A stretch of DNA of 64,000 nt. Source: Zygaena filipendulae (Eukaryota; Arthropoda; Insecta; Lepidoptera; Zygaenidae). This document shows, one piece after another, positions 1 through 11,522 of this stretch. The first letter of the stretch is position 1; the number at the start of each line of letters is the position of its first letter. The stretch spans positions 8,640,501-8,704,500 of the forward strand of contig OU015669.1 of NCBI GenBank assembly GCA_907165275.2, in the 5' to 3' direction. Made by a program: the position numbers and the translations under genes. The notes beneath the pieces are model-generated. The model did no database searches. It was not told the DNA's origin and saw only the letters and a program-made list of their open reading frames with translations.

Positions 1-142
1 AAAGGAAACTGTCCATTCACCGACCATACCGTCAGTTCCACTAATTGGATTATCCAACTGCAATATTAGTTCAATATCCTGGTGACAGGATTCAGCAGTG
101 TCAAAGTACAGTGACCCTAGCGCGTTACTACAATCTACCTAC

Positions 143-573
143 TAGGGATGTCATGGATATTATATTTCGGATCTGGATACGGATATGGATATAGGAATAA
201 AATTATATCGGTTTCGGATACGGTTACGGATATGTAATTATTTCGGATTAGATATACGGTTGTTCCGGATAGTTTCGGTTACGGATATTAGATTAAAATA
301 AAAATATAAACACAAATAGTATGCAATAATTTGGTTTTATTTATAATTTTTGTCTAGTCTAGGTATCAGCATATTATAGACAAGTAATTATTATACATAT
401 ATCTATTCAATTTTATGTTTTATCTATCAAAATAAGAATACAATAAATTTAAGAGTTGAAAAAAAAGATCCGATCCTATCCGAAACTTGTGAAACGGATA
501 CGGTTACGGATATATTTTTAATTCGGATATCCGATAGTTTCAGTTAAAGTTACGGAGCTCCATAACATCCCTG
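143..573. mobile_element. hAT-type MITE, 431 bp
   Basis: The element starts TAGGGATGTCATGGA and ends TCCATAACATCCCTG, which are near-perfect terminal inverted repeats of the hAT style. It is flanked by an 8-bp target duplication, ctacctac at 135-142 and ctgcctac at 574-581, with one mismatch. The inside is built from degenerate GGATAYGGNTAYGGATAT units near both ends and has no open frame, so it is non-autonomous. hAT transposases bind such subterminal repeats in other systems; a binding role here is inference. Confidence 0.75.
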
Positions 574-581
574 CTGCCTAC

Positions 582-919
582 ATAGCGTGTACGAGGGGAC
601 CCGTGCCGCAGGCGCTGTGTATTGAACTGTGGGGCAGTCAGTGGGATGCGTGTGGTTGTAACAGCGACGTGTGATTATGGTTTGATTTGAGATGCGGATT
701 TTAGATAAATGTTGTTGGGTTATAACAATTCTTACGCAGAAAAAATGGAAGCTTTTGCTTTGTATAAACGCAAAAATAATCGTAATCTATCCACATAAAA
801 TAAAATTTAAGTGTCTGTTTGTAATTCAAAATTAACAGCTTTTCACTAAATGCAAAATATGAAAGTATTTACGGTACTTATATAAAAAAAAACAGTTTTT
901 AAAATTTTTCTCTGTCTTT
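582..919. other. unique spacer, no gene seen
   Basis: The first 110 bases are GC-richer and non-repetitive, the rest is AT-rich. I see no ORF with family motifs, no RNA gene and no recognisable repeat. Confidence 0.5.
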
Positions 920-1089
920 TTCTCTGTTTGTTCCGGCTAATCTCTGAAATGGCTGAACCGATTTTAACGGGACTTTCACTGGCAGATAAGTGATGTTACA
1001 GGAGTAACTTAGGCTAGTTTTACTTTAGAAAAAATAGTTCCCGCAGGGATAACGAAACTCACGCGGGTGAAGCCGCGGATCACAGCTAG
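920..1089 (+). mobile_element. Helitron (Lep1-like), 5' part diverged
   Basis: The right half carries the family signature: a cccgcagg motif, a gcgggtgaagccgcgg hairpin and the terminus cacagCTAG followed by T. The 5' half is diverged and its exact start cannot be set. Helitrons end in CTRR and insert between A and T, which the terminus fits. Confidence 0.6.
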
Positions 1090-2454
1090 TTAATATTATA
1101 AAATTTGAATGTGAAAATTTTCAATTGAATAAACGCAATAAAAATCTGTATCATCAAAAGAAAATGATTGATGCAAAAAAAGCAATTCGTAATATCATTA
1201 GATATAAAATTGATGAATCAACTTTTATGTGTATGTAACATCAAGAAGTTAATCCATTAGATATACTCACTATCATACATTGTACAATCTATTGAGCATA
1301 CAAAATCACAGACACGTCTGTCATTAATCTTTCGAGATGTATGTAAATTTTGCCCTGATAAATCGTCGGTCAAGCGGGTTCTGTACACGTCGGGTTTATG
1401 TTACCCCATCCATTATTTCAGGTCCACTTTAAGGGTCATCAGTCATTCGCGACTTTGAAAGGTTGCGAAGTTTTTTTGTTTTATTTTTAAGTTTTTGTTA
1501 ATTAAAAGCAACGTTATCTTATGATACAATAAACAGTGCATTGTTTCTTTTCCTTTAAAAATGCCCAATTATTGTTTGGAGGAAATACCTAATAAGTTTT
1601 GAAGCATAAAAATTTAAATGATTAACGATACGATAGGTACGATACGTTATTCGAAATTGAAAACTGTCGAATTTCTACCAAAATGATTTAAAAACATTTT
1701 TAACGTACTGTAAGAGTAAATACCATGTTGGTAGTACTGTCAAGTAAAGCTATGGAAGATCTTGAGTCTTGAATATAACAGAAGCAAATACCGCTCATTG
1801 TCACATAGAAAAATGCACCGAACCTATTATTTTCACGTAAATCGTTTAGATTTAAAATGTTTCGAACCAACGTCCGATTTCCAATTCAACAAAACGCTAG
1901 TCCATCCCTGATGGATGTCCACGGGTGCACTAGAAAATAGCTCGGCATTTATTAATTTTCAACTCTATTCAGAAGACGTTAAAGTTAAATACGGTGTGGG
2001 TAATTTTAACACGTTTGGTCAGATTGGAGCACAAAATGTGACGTCGAAGAAAGATCAGATAAGAACAGTTAAAAAACGAGTGCAATCACTCCGGGAGTTA
2101 TCTGCAGGATTTCCAAAGTTGAAGCGTCGACGGCGAATGTCGGTCGGAATCGTTAAAAAACAGGGTTTCAGATGTCAGTGTAATCTGCCAATTAAAATGT
2201 AACACAAAACCATTTGTTAGCTGTCTCATTAGAATTTTGTAAAATAAATGCCATGGAAATTTTGGACTTAATGGCCAATAATAAAAATCTAGTAAAATAC
2301 GATACGTAGAGTCGGTCAGAGTCATATTTTATAGCATTTGCGTAGGAAATTTCACTTACTTTTGTTTCGATACTGAGCTGAAGTCTGTGGGATGACTTCG
2401 GGATTTTCTCGGGGAATCTTGGAGGAATTCGGATAACCTGAGAACGTCATTTTT
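1090..2454. other. no gene seen
   Basis: AT-rich DNA. A 95-codon frame at 1915-2202 and overlapping short frames have no recognisable motif and no splice or codon signal that I can defend. No RNA gene or known repeat was recognised. Confidence 0.5.
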
Positions 2455-2591
2455 CAAGTGGTTAGCAGTTGCGGGTTCGGTCCCTGAATCAGGGTATAAA
2501 CATTTGTGTTTAGCTCGAGTCTGGATTTTTAATCTGGTTAGTTTGGGATCAAGTGGCGCTGTGAAATTATGCTCAAGCATTGTTTTGAATG
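2455..2591 (+). mobile_element. tRNA-derived SINE copy, partly deleted
   Basis: The copy has a B-box-like gggttcggtccc at 2472-2483 followed by atcagggtaaac-like sequence, then the 3' module ggttagtttgg..caagtggcgctgt at about 2537-2562. The same two modules, in the same order, form the better copy at 34914-35160. The A-box half is shortened. Confidence 0.55.
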
Positions 2592-3203
2592 TTGACCTGA
2601 TCTTATGGTGCATGCAGAGTTTTTACGTGATAGAAATTAGAACATAGAAATAGAAAACCGACAAACAAACAAAAAAATCCAAAATGATAAGTTCAATGAC
2701 TTCTCATGCATGACTCTGGTATTTTTTATCATTAAAATTTGAAAATCGGATTTTGGAGGATCTAGCTAATTTAACAAACAATGATCGTGAAAATCATCCA
2801 AGTCAACAATATGCAGATGAGGAAATCGAGGTTTCTATATGCGTATCATCACGCTACATAAGTTACGTTTCCTATAAATTATGTACGTTGCACTTTGAAA
2901 GCAATTACCAGGTTTCCATTACATAACTCAACGATGATTACTCGCTCAAGATAGGTTAGGTAAATATGGAAAGCACTTTTGTTGACTCTTAACTTAGACT
3001 AACTTATAAAGGTCATTTTTATAAAGATGGTCAAAAAAGGTCATTCTTATAAAGATAAAAGAAAGTTAATTTGAAAGAAATATTTCATGATATATGATGG
3101 CACTCTCGTCTTGACAAAATCAATAAGTATCATCAAAATCTGTGATATAAAAAGAAAGAAACTGACTAATAAGTGTAATGTTGACAAGTTTTTGTAAACA
3201 TAA
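2592..3203. other. no gene seen; short direct repeat near 3005
   Basis: AT-rich spacer. Around 3005-3058 a ttataaag..ggtca module occurs twice in direct orientation. Nothing else was recognised. Confidence 0.45.
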
Positions 3204-3263
3204 TTATGTACAGTCTCTTCTGATTCATTAGCCATATAATGAATCAGAAGAGACTGTACATAA
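3204..3263. repeat. perfect snap-back hairpin, 27-bp arms, 6-nt loop
   Basis: Bases 3204-3230 are the exact reverse complement of 3237-3263, with loop gccata. The arms are ordinary mixed sequence, not simple repeat. Perfect pairing with so short a loop suggests a recent intrastrand template switch. A small-RNA precursor is possible but the arms are short for one. Confidence 0.85.
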
Positions 3264-3339
3264 GAATCTGACTAATCCTGACTCCCTTACTACTATGAAA
3301 AACGTAAAACATTTTCCTTTTTTTCTTTTTAAATATATA

Positions 3340-3385
3340 TTTTATTCCCGGTTGAGATTCCAAGGGAATCCCGGAATAACTATAA
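3340..3385 (-). mobile_element. degenerate Helitron-like fragment
   Basis: The stretch ttcccggttgag..ccaagggaatcccgga resembles the GC-rich 3' portion of the Helitron family and a similar fragment at 54270-54320. No terminus is preserved. Confidence 0.3.
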
Positions 3386-4012
3386 GTGAAACAATAAGTT
3401 CCAACATATATAGGTAGGTACATAATAAAAACCAAAAGTTTTATATTATAGAGTCCATCGCAACACTATGCTAACAAATCTCTTGACCAGCGCACTCTCT
3501 AATAGCGGTCTACTGAATAGCAATGCAACGCACATAAAATTTCAATAATGACCGCGTTAACTGCCTCCAGATGCAAATGGGATACGAATTTACTTGTAAG
3601 TGATGTTAAAAGACCCTTCTCGCGGGATTTAACTGAGAAAATTCAGAACAAAGTTTGCGAAGTCCGTTTGTCATTTCTTTACTTTAATTGTTTTAAAAGA
3701 TCATCAAAGTGCGAGGTGTTTTTGTTTAGTGATTTATAATTTGCATTGAAAAACATTATTTAAGCGAAACTGCATTTTTACGCTACAGCGCTTGAACTAA
3801 AAATAGTAGATATAAAACTAAAAACAAAATTAGTTAAATTAAAAAAACAAAACAAAGTGTCAATCTTAAGTCTACATACTTATACAAAAACTTATACCTG
3901 AGGGGATTTTTGTCCTCTAGTCTACGTTCGCGTGTCATATGGGGGCTTGCTCAAAAATTTTAATCTACTTCTGGGACTCTTTTCTGAGTTGTTATTTACT
4001 TGTAATGCTTAT

Positions 4013-4055
4013 AGGAAAGTTAATCTTATAGCTAACCTATAAGATTAACTTTCCT
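4013..4055. repeat. perfect snap-back hairpin, 19-bp arms, 5-nt loop
   Basis: Bases 4013-4031 are the exact reverse complement of 4037-4055, with loop ctaac. It lies in otherwise unremarkable AT-rich DNA. Confidence 0.85.
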
Positions 4056-4179
4056 TTACTTTCACATCACTAGTTATAAAATGCAAGATACCTAATATCA
4101 ATCCAAATATTTCTAAAAACAAAACATTGTCATGAAGTAGGCAAAATGAAATTTTGGATTCAATTCAATTTTAATTAAA

Positions 4180-4500
4180 TTGCACAACGAATCGCGCAAA
4201 AGCATTCCCATAATCCTTCAAAACCGTATCCTCAACTAATCCATTTCATATCTGCCTTTAATAAAGCTGCGACTTGCCCTATCTAGGTCTAATACTAAAC
4301 AAAGACGTGGCATTTACAATCGTATGGCCTTTCTGAAATTCAGCTCTGTCCATTGTCCATTTGCCCGCAGGGTGCCGCCGATCCAACTTGAACCCGAGCA
4401 CGCGATTTGCGGAGTATATTTAAGTTTGAAGTTTAATCTTCAGGCGGGTCAGTTTGAAATGGTTGCGCCGATGTTCGAAACACATGTAAGGGGAGAATAT
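4180..4500. promoter_or_regulatory. candidate conserved noncoding island
   Basis: A non-repetitive, GC-balanced stretch between repeats with no coding signal. It contains gcccgcagggtgccgccgat near 4363 and sites resembling homeodomain cores. Function is pure inference; cross-species alignment would decide. Confidence 0.2.
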
Positions 4501-4629
4501 AGGAATATTGCGTAGCAATAGCAACAGAATGTGGTTTCCGTATAGGTAATATGAAATGGTGACATCTGATAGGAGTGTATCAGCGTATCGGCGTTAAATA
4601 GTGCGGCGCGTTGAAGATATCGACAACTA

Positions 4630-4935
4630 ACTATGAGCTTCGTAAGAAGGCTCAAAGTCATCGAAAGGACTGCGGAGAGGGCTGTGTACGAAGTTTTATT
4701 GCGTGATCGAATCAGAAATAAGCAAATCTGCAGGCGAACCAAGGTTGCCAACTTTAAGTGGTAGTAGACAGAGCATGACGCTCGAAGAACTAATGACGCA
4801 GCAGGTAATGTGGATCGAAGACTTGGTGAAGGTGAAAGGGACGCCATTGGATGCGGAAAGCTCAGGACCAGTCGTAGTGGCGATCCTTGGAGAGGGCCTA
4901 TGTCGAGCAGTGGATATCTTTTGGCTGAAATGCTT
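4630..4935 (+). pseudogene. RTE-type reverse transcriptase 3' end, decayed
   Basis: Translated on the plus strand, the stretch preserves the C-terminal pattern of lepidopteran RTE-type retrotransposon proteins. An ERTAERAVYEVLLRDRIRNK segment is followed by a C(R)RTKV motif, then in other frames by segments matching the usual DLVKV..W and final QQWTSFG block. At least two stops and frame changes interrupt it, and there is no catalytic FADD region. It is a dead 3' fragment of a subfamily different from the copy at 6318-7198 and closer to the remnant at 55820-56005. An apparent antisense frame over the same stretch is a shadow. Confidence 0.65.
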
Positions 4936-5006
4936 GTGTGATTATCACACAGCGTCATAGGATCTCAAACTAAACAGAGCTACCAGCCAATTTGATATAA
5001 TACTTA

Positions 5007-5228
5007 CGGCCGCAATTATTTTAGTAATTATTTAATTTTAAGTAAAGATTTTAAAAACCAAACTGCCGCACTCAGAGACGTTCATTAAATTAATGTTAAT
5101 AGGCATTTAACTAAATTTAACCTAATGAGTTCAATTTAATTAAAGTCTGAGTGCGACAGTTTTATTTTTAAAATATTTACTTAAAATTGTGTTAGCACTA
5201 AAACGACTCTGAGACCTGAGTGCGGCCG
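5007..5228. mobile_element. Tourist/Harbinger-type MITE, copy 1, 222 bp
   Basis: The termini are CGGCCGCA... and ...TGCGGCCG, flanked on both sides by TTA (5004-5006 and 5229-5231), the 3-bp duplication typical of PIF/Harbinger. Inside is a second inverted pair (aaactgccgcactcagagacg and its near complement), so the whole folds as a long nested hairpin. The left terminus is partly deleted after the first 8 bases. No coding capacity. Confidence 0.75.
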
Positions 5229-5231
5229 TTA

Positions 5232-6305
5232 AATATTTTTTGTATAGATATTCTCATATAAATATTTTATGAGAAACTACACTAACTGATTTTAATTATT
5301 TATTTTACTGGGGTTATCTATAATACACGCATAGATACATTGACTAAAAATAAAAAAATAATAATATCGATACGCAAAAAGTTCATCACTAAAAACGTAT
5401 CGTAGTCTATTTTGGAACGTATTTAGTCCACTGTATTACAACTGATCTATAAATTACGGAATAATACCTACCTACTGAACATAACCGAATCAGGTAGTAT
5501 TAGCAGAGTAGTTACTTGACCTGACCAAAACAGTATAATATACACAGGATATTATGTTTTTACAAGTTTCCACATACAAAGTGGGTAACGAAGTTGAAAG
5601 CAGTTTTTTACGACTATATGGACGCAGATAACATGTTAACCCACAAAACGAAGTTATTGATTCAGAACGATTTATTGAGAGTTAGAAAACGTTTTTTAAT
5701 TATGTGTTTACCTTATTATATATACTTACCATTATACTATACCTTATATTATATTGTTTAAATATGTAACTAAATATACTAAATATTGAACATAAAAAAT
5801 GTTGACACAAAATGACCCTATAATTTTAAAACTTTAATTTATTCAAGTTTTATTATGTTTTATTATTTATTTATTCAATCTATTTACTCAAGATTTCGCC
5901 AGTGTGGGTTAACACACTATTGCTTATCTATGTCCACATAATATGTACCTAGTAATACTAGATTATGTTCGAAAGATGAATCGCTACGAAAATAATTACT
6001 TAGGTACTTGTTTATATTATTATAATAAATAAATACATAAGTATATGAATTATACAAAAGCTTAAACTTGTACCTGAGCGTCTCGAGCACTAGAATCATA
6101 TCGCTCTTGAAAATAACAGAGTTTCAACTATTTGAGACGCTTTTATTTCTTTGAGTATAGAGGGGAAAATAGCTAAGCAGGAGTGTGAATATAGCGTCGT
6201 GGAAAACAAATATCGCCATAATTAAAAGAAATAAAAATAAAAATCTGTATTTTCTACTTAACACATTTTTTTCTGATTCATTTCAATTGTTTTCAATGAT
6301 TTAAC
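5232..6305. other. AT-rich spacer, no gene seen
   Basis: Very AT-rich sequence with many TAGGTACCT-like tracts. No ORF above 60 codons with motifs, no RNA gene and no repeat family recognised. Confidence 0.5.
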
Positions 6306-6317
6306 TATGTTAGTGTT

Positions 6318-7198
6318 CTCTTCTCTTCTTAGTCGATTCCTCATGGCTGAGGGTCGTGACTACTTTGGACGACACGTTTCACCAGGGCTCTCCAGGCAGC
6401 CCTATTCTCCGCCTGGCGCATGGATGCCTGGATGTTGCACTTCGTGGCCTCCTTCACCATGTCCGTCCATCGCGATGGCGATCTTCCGCGGCCCCTCTTG
6501 CCCTCCACGTGCCCGACAACAATCAATCGCTCCAGGCTGTCAGGTTCTCGTCTGGTCACGTGACCGAAGTACTGTAGGAGTCGCTTCATGCACACCGTAG
6601 AGAGTCTCGACTTGATGTTCAGCTCAGCCAGGATCGAAGCGTTGGTCCTTCTCGCAGTCCAGGGAATTCCCAACATTTTGCGCCAGCACCACATTTCAAA
6701 CGCATCGATCCTGGACCGAATTCGAGCTTTTAGCGTCCACGTCTCCGAAGCGTACATAAATATGGAGAACACAAGTGCTTTCATCAGCCGTAATTTAGTA
6801 TTTCGAGCGATTCCTCTGTTCCTCCATATTTTCTCCAAGCGCTTCATGGCGGCTTTTGCCATCTGAGCTCGCCTAATCACTTCAGCCTCGCAGTCACCAT
6901 CATTGCGTATCATTGACCCGAGATAGACGAATTGAGTCACTGTGTCCAGGTCACGTAGTTCGAGCGTTCTTTTCATCTTTCCTGCCCTGTCAACAAACAT
7001 CAGCTTCGTCTTGTCCCGGTTGATGCGAAGTCCGTATTCGCCACTCACAAGCTCGACCCGACGCAGTAATTCCGCCAGCTCACTTTCGTCAGTGCCCACG
7101 ATAGTAGTGTCATCGGCGAATCGAAGGTTATTGATGAGGCGCCCTCCGATCTTGATTCCCCCCTCCCAGTCTTCCAACACTCTTCGCATGATGTACAA
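6318..7198 (-). mobile_element. 5'-truncated RTE-clade retrotransposon with 12-bp TSD
   Basis: An 881-bp insertion read on the minus strand is bounded by a perfect 12-bp direct repeat, tatgttagtgtt, at 6306-6317 and 7199-7210. It contains the 3' end of the reverse transcriptase frame, a stop at 6341-6343 and a 3' tail of about 23 bases ending gaagagaagag. Perfect flanking repeats plus a missing 5' end are the hallmark of aborted target-primed reverse transcription. The intact frame and clean TSD suggest a fairly young insertion. Confidence 0.85.
6341..7198 (-). pseudogene. RTE reverse transcriptase, C-terminal 285 residues
   Basis: The frame is uninterrupted and encodes the back half of a non-LTR reverse transcriptase. 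Residues 27-30 are the catalytic FADD of the palm. They are followed by GLRINRDKTK at about 56-65, YLGSMI at 92-97, the SETWTLK segment at 151-157, the cysteine-containing MWCWRKMLGIPW block at 169-180 and a basic GKRGRGRSPSRW tail. These match in order the RTE-clade proteins common in Lepidoptera. The endonuclease domain and the start of the RT domain are absent, because the copy is 5'-truncated at 7198, so the apparent initiator Met is only an internal codon. It cannot encode an active enzyme alone. Clade assignment is from recalled motif patterns, not alignment. Confidence 0.85.
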
Positions 7199-7210
7199 TA
7201 TGTTAGTGTT

Positions 7211-8162
7211 AATCTTGTTTTATTGTGCATATAATAATTTTGAACACCAAATATTTTCTAAATGTAATAAAAAAACTAACGCGTGTTTTTACTCATGAAC
7301 TAATTATGGATATAAGAAAAAAATTGCCGCAGTATAGAGAAAAGAAAATGCTATTCATTGCGTCGAGATAATTAATCCGTACCAAAATCCAACTATAAAA
7401 GTAGATTAACGGACAGACCACTCGGACAAATTGTGTATTAATATTTTATGGCGATGTTCACACCCTGGCCTGGTGTGCAGGGCCCCAGCTATAAAACTGT
7501 CATCGTGAGAAGACAAACTGCTGTGGACTTCTTATAGGAGATTTAGGGCTTTGTAGGCACTGATGTTACTATTGGTTACGCATATTGTAGCCTAGTTTTG
7601 TTTCGAATTCATGACTCCCTAGTCATCCTAGTTATCCTTTAATTAATTGCAATGCAAGTGTTCCACTTTTTTATCATTTGTGGTCTGTATAAAAGGATCT
7701 TATTGGCAAACCTACAATTATTTTATAGGATTTTAAATTTCAAAGTTGAAGAATTTTGAAATTTTTCAAATACTTTCGGTTTGTAAAAAATTGCTTACAA
7801 CCAATCTTCATCATCGAATTTGATATTCTTATTCGATTTACTGGTACATATTTTGTTACATTGTTATATCCGTCCGCTATGTAACAAACAAGATTATGTT
7901 TCTAAGTCTGCGTAATTTCAGATGTCTCATTAGCAACATCACCTGCACGTGTTGCTGTATCGACCTGCCATCTCATTAACGCTACATCCATTGCAATGGC
8001 TACATCATTATTCTAACGGTACGTCTTAGTACGAAATTATATTCACTTTTTCTTAGAAAATACCGGCTATTTCACCCGCTTGAATTTGGGGACTCACTTC
8101 AACTTTAAAATAGGTACCTATCCTATGTCACTCTGGATACTGTAGCTTCGTATTAGTGAATG
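7211..8162. other. unique spacer, no gene seen
   Basis: AT-rich sequence with one GC-richer patch at about 7441-7600 that is not recognisably repetitive. No coding or RNA signal supported. Confidence 0.45.
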
Positions 8163-8480
8163 AATGGGCATGTTAACTTATTTTTTATTTTTTAGTCCGT
8201 CTTGTAGATTATTAAAAAATATTGGACACGTATTTTTTCTTTTTTTACGTAATTAAAAAATAACGGCGATATATTGAGTTGAAATTTCGCGTGACGTCAC
8301 TATTCTGACAATTTGTATGGCGGTTTCAGCGGTTAGTGACGTCACGACTCCCTCACCCTAAACTTTAATGCGCTTTATCTCTGTATATTTTAATTTGTTT
8401 GAAAAAGCAAAAAATACGTGTCTATTTGTTTTTTTATTTTCTAACTGACGGACTAATTAGAATTTTGATTTTCAAAAGTA
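8163..8480. mobile_element. TAGTCCGTC MITE, copy 1, with paired CRE sites
   Basis: The left end reads aatgggcatgttaac..TTTAGTCCGTCTTGTAG and the right end CTAACTGACGGACTAA, an inverted pair shared with copies at 18001-18330, 44263-44582 and 45121-45418. Inside are two perfect TGACGTCA palindromes at 8292-8299 and 8337-8344. No coding capacity. The superfamily is not resolved because no clear target duplication is visible. Confidence 0.7.
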
Positions 8481-8765
8481 GTCCACATCTCAATTATTGG
8501 AATGGTTCAGTGCGTATGTATGATAAGATTAGGTACTCGCTAGTCCATAGATCTTTACAAACTATACCTACCTATAACACCTCTTGTAATATTAGTGTGG
8601 ACAAGCTGGTGTCCGCGGTTTCACCCGTTTAGGCTCTTACAAAGTTAGTTTATGTTAAATGCCTATAGGTACTTATATGGCGATAACGTTCGCACCATGC
8701 GATTCCGATGAAACTGGATTTATATTAATTTACCAGTGAAAATCACATAAAAATCCATATCAATC

Positions 8766-8931
8766 CGAATAGTTTCTGAGATTAACGTGAGCAGACAGAC
8801 AAAAATATTAAATTGTTTTTTTGCGTTCCGTAAAAATATTCAAGATTGCGTTCGAATAGTTTCGAATATCAGCGTGAGCAGACAGACAAAAAAACTCAAA
8901 CTGTTTTTTTGCGTTCCGTAAAAATATTCAA
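8766..8931. repeat. two-copy tandem repeat, 87-bp period
   Basis: Units at about 8766-8843 and 8853-8931 share cgaatagtttc, cgtgagcagacagacaaaaa and ttgcgttccgtaaaaatattcaa. The upstream 8650-8765 sequence with aaaatccatatcaatccgaatag looks like a diverged Helitron-like repeat. Confidence 0.7.
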
Positions 8932-9119
8932 AGTACACGCGTTTTCTACTGTTCCCATAATATATTCGCCTTCAGCAATGATATATTAAAAATGGCCATC
9001 CGTCAAAATTTTCTTATTTCATGTATAATGTATATATCACCTACAAACCATCCGCTGGTCAAGTGTAATACCGACGGTAGAGCAAATAATCGAATAGCTG
9101 AGAGGATACATTGTACTAA

Positions 9120-9300
9120 TTAAATACAATTAGGTCCCACGCACACTGCGCGCCAATTTAATCGGAATGCCACGCGTGGACGTCAAATACATCCGATGTC
9201 TAATTACAAGTGACATCTGCAACTAGCACGCATCGTTGACGCAAAAGGTGCAATTAGTGGCGGTGCAAATGCGGCCGGTGTCACGAATAAGGCTCCAAAA
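9120..9300. promoter_or_regulatory. candidate conserved noncoding island
   Basis: A GC-balanced non-repeat stretch with ccaatttaatcgg, gtctaattacaag and gtgcaattagtgg, i.e. several TAATTA/CAATTA homeodomain-like cores in 150 bases. Only the composition and motifs are seen; enhancer function is inference. Confidence 0.25.
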
Positions 9301-9430
9301 ATGTTGGCTAAGTAATAGACAAATAGTTTCTAATGGAATCCAGCAATTTTTTACTAAAAAATCATAGGTTCACGTTGCATGCCAAATTTCATCCAAGTAC
9401 CTATGCATTTGCATATTTGAGAGATTGAGA

Positions 9431-9449
9431 TTATTATTATTATTATTTT
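9431..9449. repeat. (TTA)n microsatellite
   Basis: A short ttattattattattatt tract immediately 5' of a Helitron copy. Confidence 0.8.
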
Positions 9450-9485
9450 TAATTTAAAAATTACTTTACAACTATCTTTACAGCA

Positions 9486-9678
9486 ACTAATCATAAATGT
9501 AAAAGTGTGGATGTTTGGATGTTTGTTACTCAATCACGCAAAAACGGCTGAAAGGATTTTGATGAAATTTGGCATGCAAGTTGGCAGGGATACAGAGAAA
9601 GACATAGGGTACTTTTTATTTCGGAATTCCCGCGGAAACTCCAAAATTACCGCGGGTGAAACCGCGGGGTACAGCTAG
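9486..9678 (+). mobile_element. Helitron (Lep1-like), nearly full length
   Basis: Runs from a degraded 5' end (actaatcataaatgtaaaag) through ggatgtttgttactcaatca and gatgaaatttggcatgcaag to the 3' hairpin ccgcgggtgaaaccgcgg and the terminus acagCTAG|T at 9675-9679. It is colinear with 14807-15005 and 36668-36867. No coding capacity. Confidence 0.8.
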
Positions 9679-9679
9679 T

Positions 9680-11269
9680 AAGTAAATAAATATGCAATGA
9701 CAAAAAGTAGTAAGAGCAGCGTGTCACAACAAAATGGCAACCAGCTCAGCATAAGCCGGAAACAATCAGGAACCGACGCTGGTTTGCCGCTGTTGCCTCA
9801 TGCATTCAAGGAAAAAAATATTTATTTACCTTCACCAGGTCGTCTGTCCATCGTCGGTCAGTCGTGATCGCCACTCAAGAACTTTCTTGCTCCATCGGTT
9901 CATCAGTAATTCTTCGAGCAAAGTACAGCGCCCATAGACAACAAATGAAGACAAAAGGTTTTGGTTCAAGGATATACCACTTTACCTTATAAATGACATC
10001 ACAAATATTTGCTAAAGATATTTTTAGTTAGTTCGTATAGAAATTAATTATTGTTCATACAAGTTTTCGAACTGAATTTCAACATATTAAAACTTTACTA
10101 TTTTAAACTTTTTTCACATTTTTTCAGCTCGAAATAGATACAGGCTTACAAAGGCTGATATAATTTCTTTGATCAAATTATTATGGCACCGATATAAAAA
10201 ATTTAAAGTAATATTCACCTTTTTATTAAGCTGAATGCAATTTAATACTGCACAAATTGCATTACGGAGGTGCCGTAGTAAATCGAATATTTTACAGTAT
10301 AAAATCCGTGTACAAAATTTGCATGTTTATTCACCGGCTCGGCCATTATTCGATTTGGGCGGTTTAGGTGATAAATACATTCTCACTTAGTGTGATTAAA
10401 ATCGATGAAACGCCGCAAGCGTTTGTCGTTTGTGCAATGGAATTTACTACGTTTGTAACATACAGATATTATTACAAACCATATACTTACCTAGTAAATA
10501 AGCATAGAACCGCATTCAGTGCACGTATAGACTCATGTAATTTCAAGTGTGGTGGAAATAGCTCAATACCACAGCACGATTGTACACTGTTTTGTCACTA
10601 CTCATAGTCAAAAGTTATCAAATATATCCCTTTTTAACGATATTTTAGGATCCATATTTATTCAAGTTCGTCTGAAGAGGCGATCACATCTAAAGATATT
10701 GTCTGTCTTGCTCATTGTGCTGAAAAATGCAGAAATCAAACTAATATTAGAGTGCATCAAGTTTTGTTAATATAGGTCTAAGTTTGTAGATTGTAGATAT
10801 CGTCAAAAATATAACAGTCATGTAAAAGTTCTTGTTAGACCTGTGACACTATATACCAAAAAAATAATTTTAATCAAAAGCACCACTGTCCATTGAATTG
10901 CTTAAATCTTTTCGTTTTCTGATTCATAATTCCAAAATATGTTTTTATTCAGGTACCCATATTGCCATAATTTTTATTCAACTTCAATTTTTCTTTCCAT
11001 AATAGATACTCAAAAAGATTTTATTATTTCATAACTATCAATAATAAGTAGGCCTTTTACTTTGTTTATTCTTCTTTTTTGTTTATAAGTAAGTATATAA
11101 TTGAATTTCAATAATTAGTTATCACTTAAACTGAATTCTGAAATTTAATTAATAAATCGAACAAAGAACAATTCTATTGCATTTCATAAATTTATAAATA
11201 AAATAAGTGTTTGATTTGATATACATACGTACCTAACTATAGAAATCATAAAACGAGATAATACCAGGT
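9680..11269. other. AT-rich spacer, no gene seen
   Basis: The largest frames (about 80 codons near 10368-10770) lack motifs. No RNA gene or recognised repeat apart from scattered short tracts. Confidence 0.45.
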
Positions 11270-11430
11270 TTATAGTTGAAACCACTTCCGGTTGAAATAA
11301 CGAGGGCCAATCAAAAGTTTATGCTAATGGCGTGTGCGCTGTTAAGCTTATGTTTTCAGATGAAATTGCCGCCGGAACGATGGCTTCTATCACTTGCTGC
11401 GATCCGGTAAACCCACAGTTACCGTCGTAA
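11270..11430. promoter_or_regulatory. candidate conserved noncoding island
   Basis: GC-balanced unique sequence with ccaatcaaaagtttatgc, atggcgtgtgcgctg and gaaattgccgccgg, standing out from AT-rich flanks. No coding potential. Regulatory role inferred from composition only. Confidence 0.25.
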
Positions 11431-11522
11431 ACTATGAACAGAATCTTGCAGTTAAATCAAACACACCTGGATAACTGACAGTACCTATATACAAGTTTCC
11501 TCATATTTATTAACCTAATATA

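Noticed and set aside
1915..2202. 95-codon plus-strand frame
   Set aside because: Basic, low-information sequence with no domain and no supporting signals.
3204..3263. microRNA precursor
   Set aside because: Arms are perfectly paired and only 27 bp with a 6-nt loop, too short and too perfect for a typical insect pre-miRNA.
4449..4958. 169-codon minus-strand frame
   Set aside because: It lies antisense to a recognisable RTE remnant and is a shadow of it; no motif of its own.
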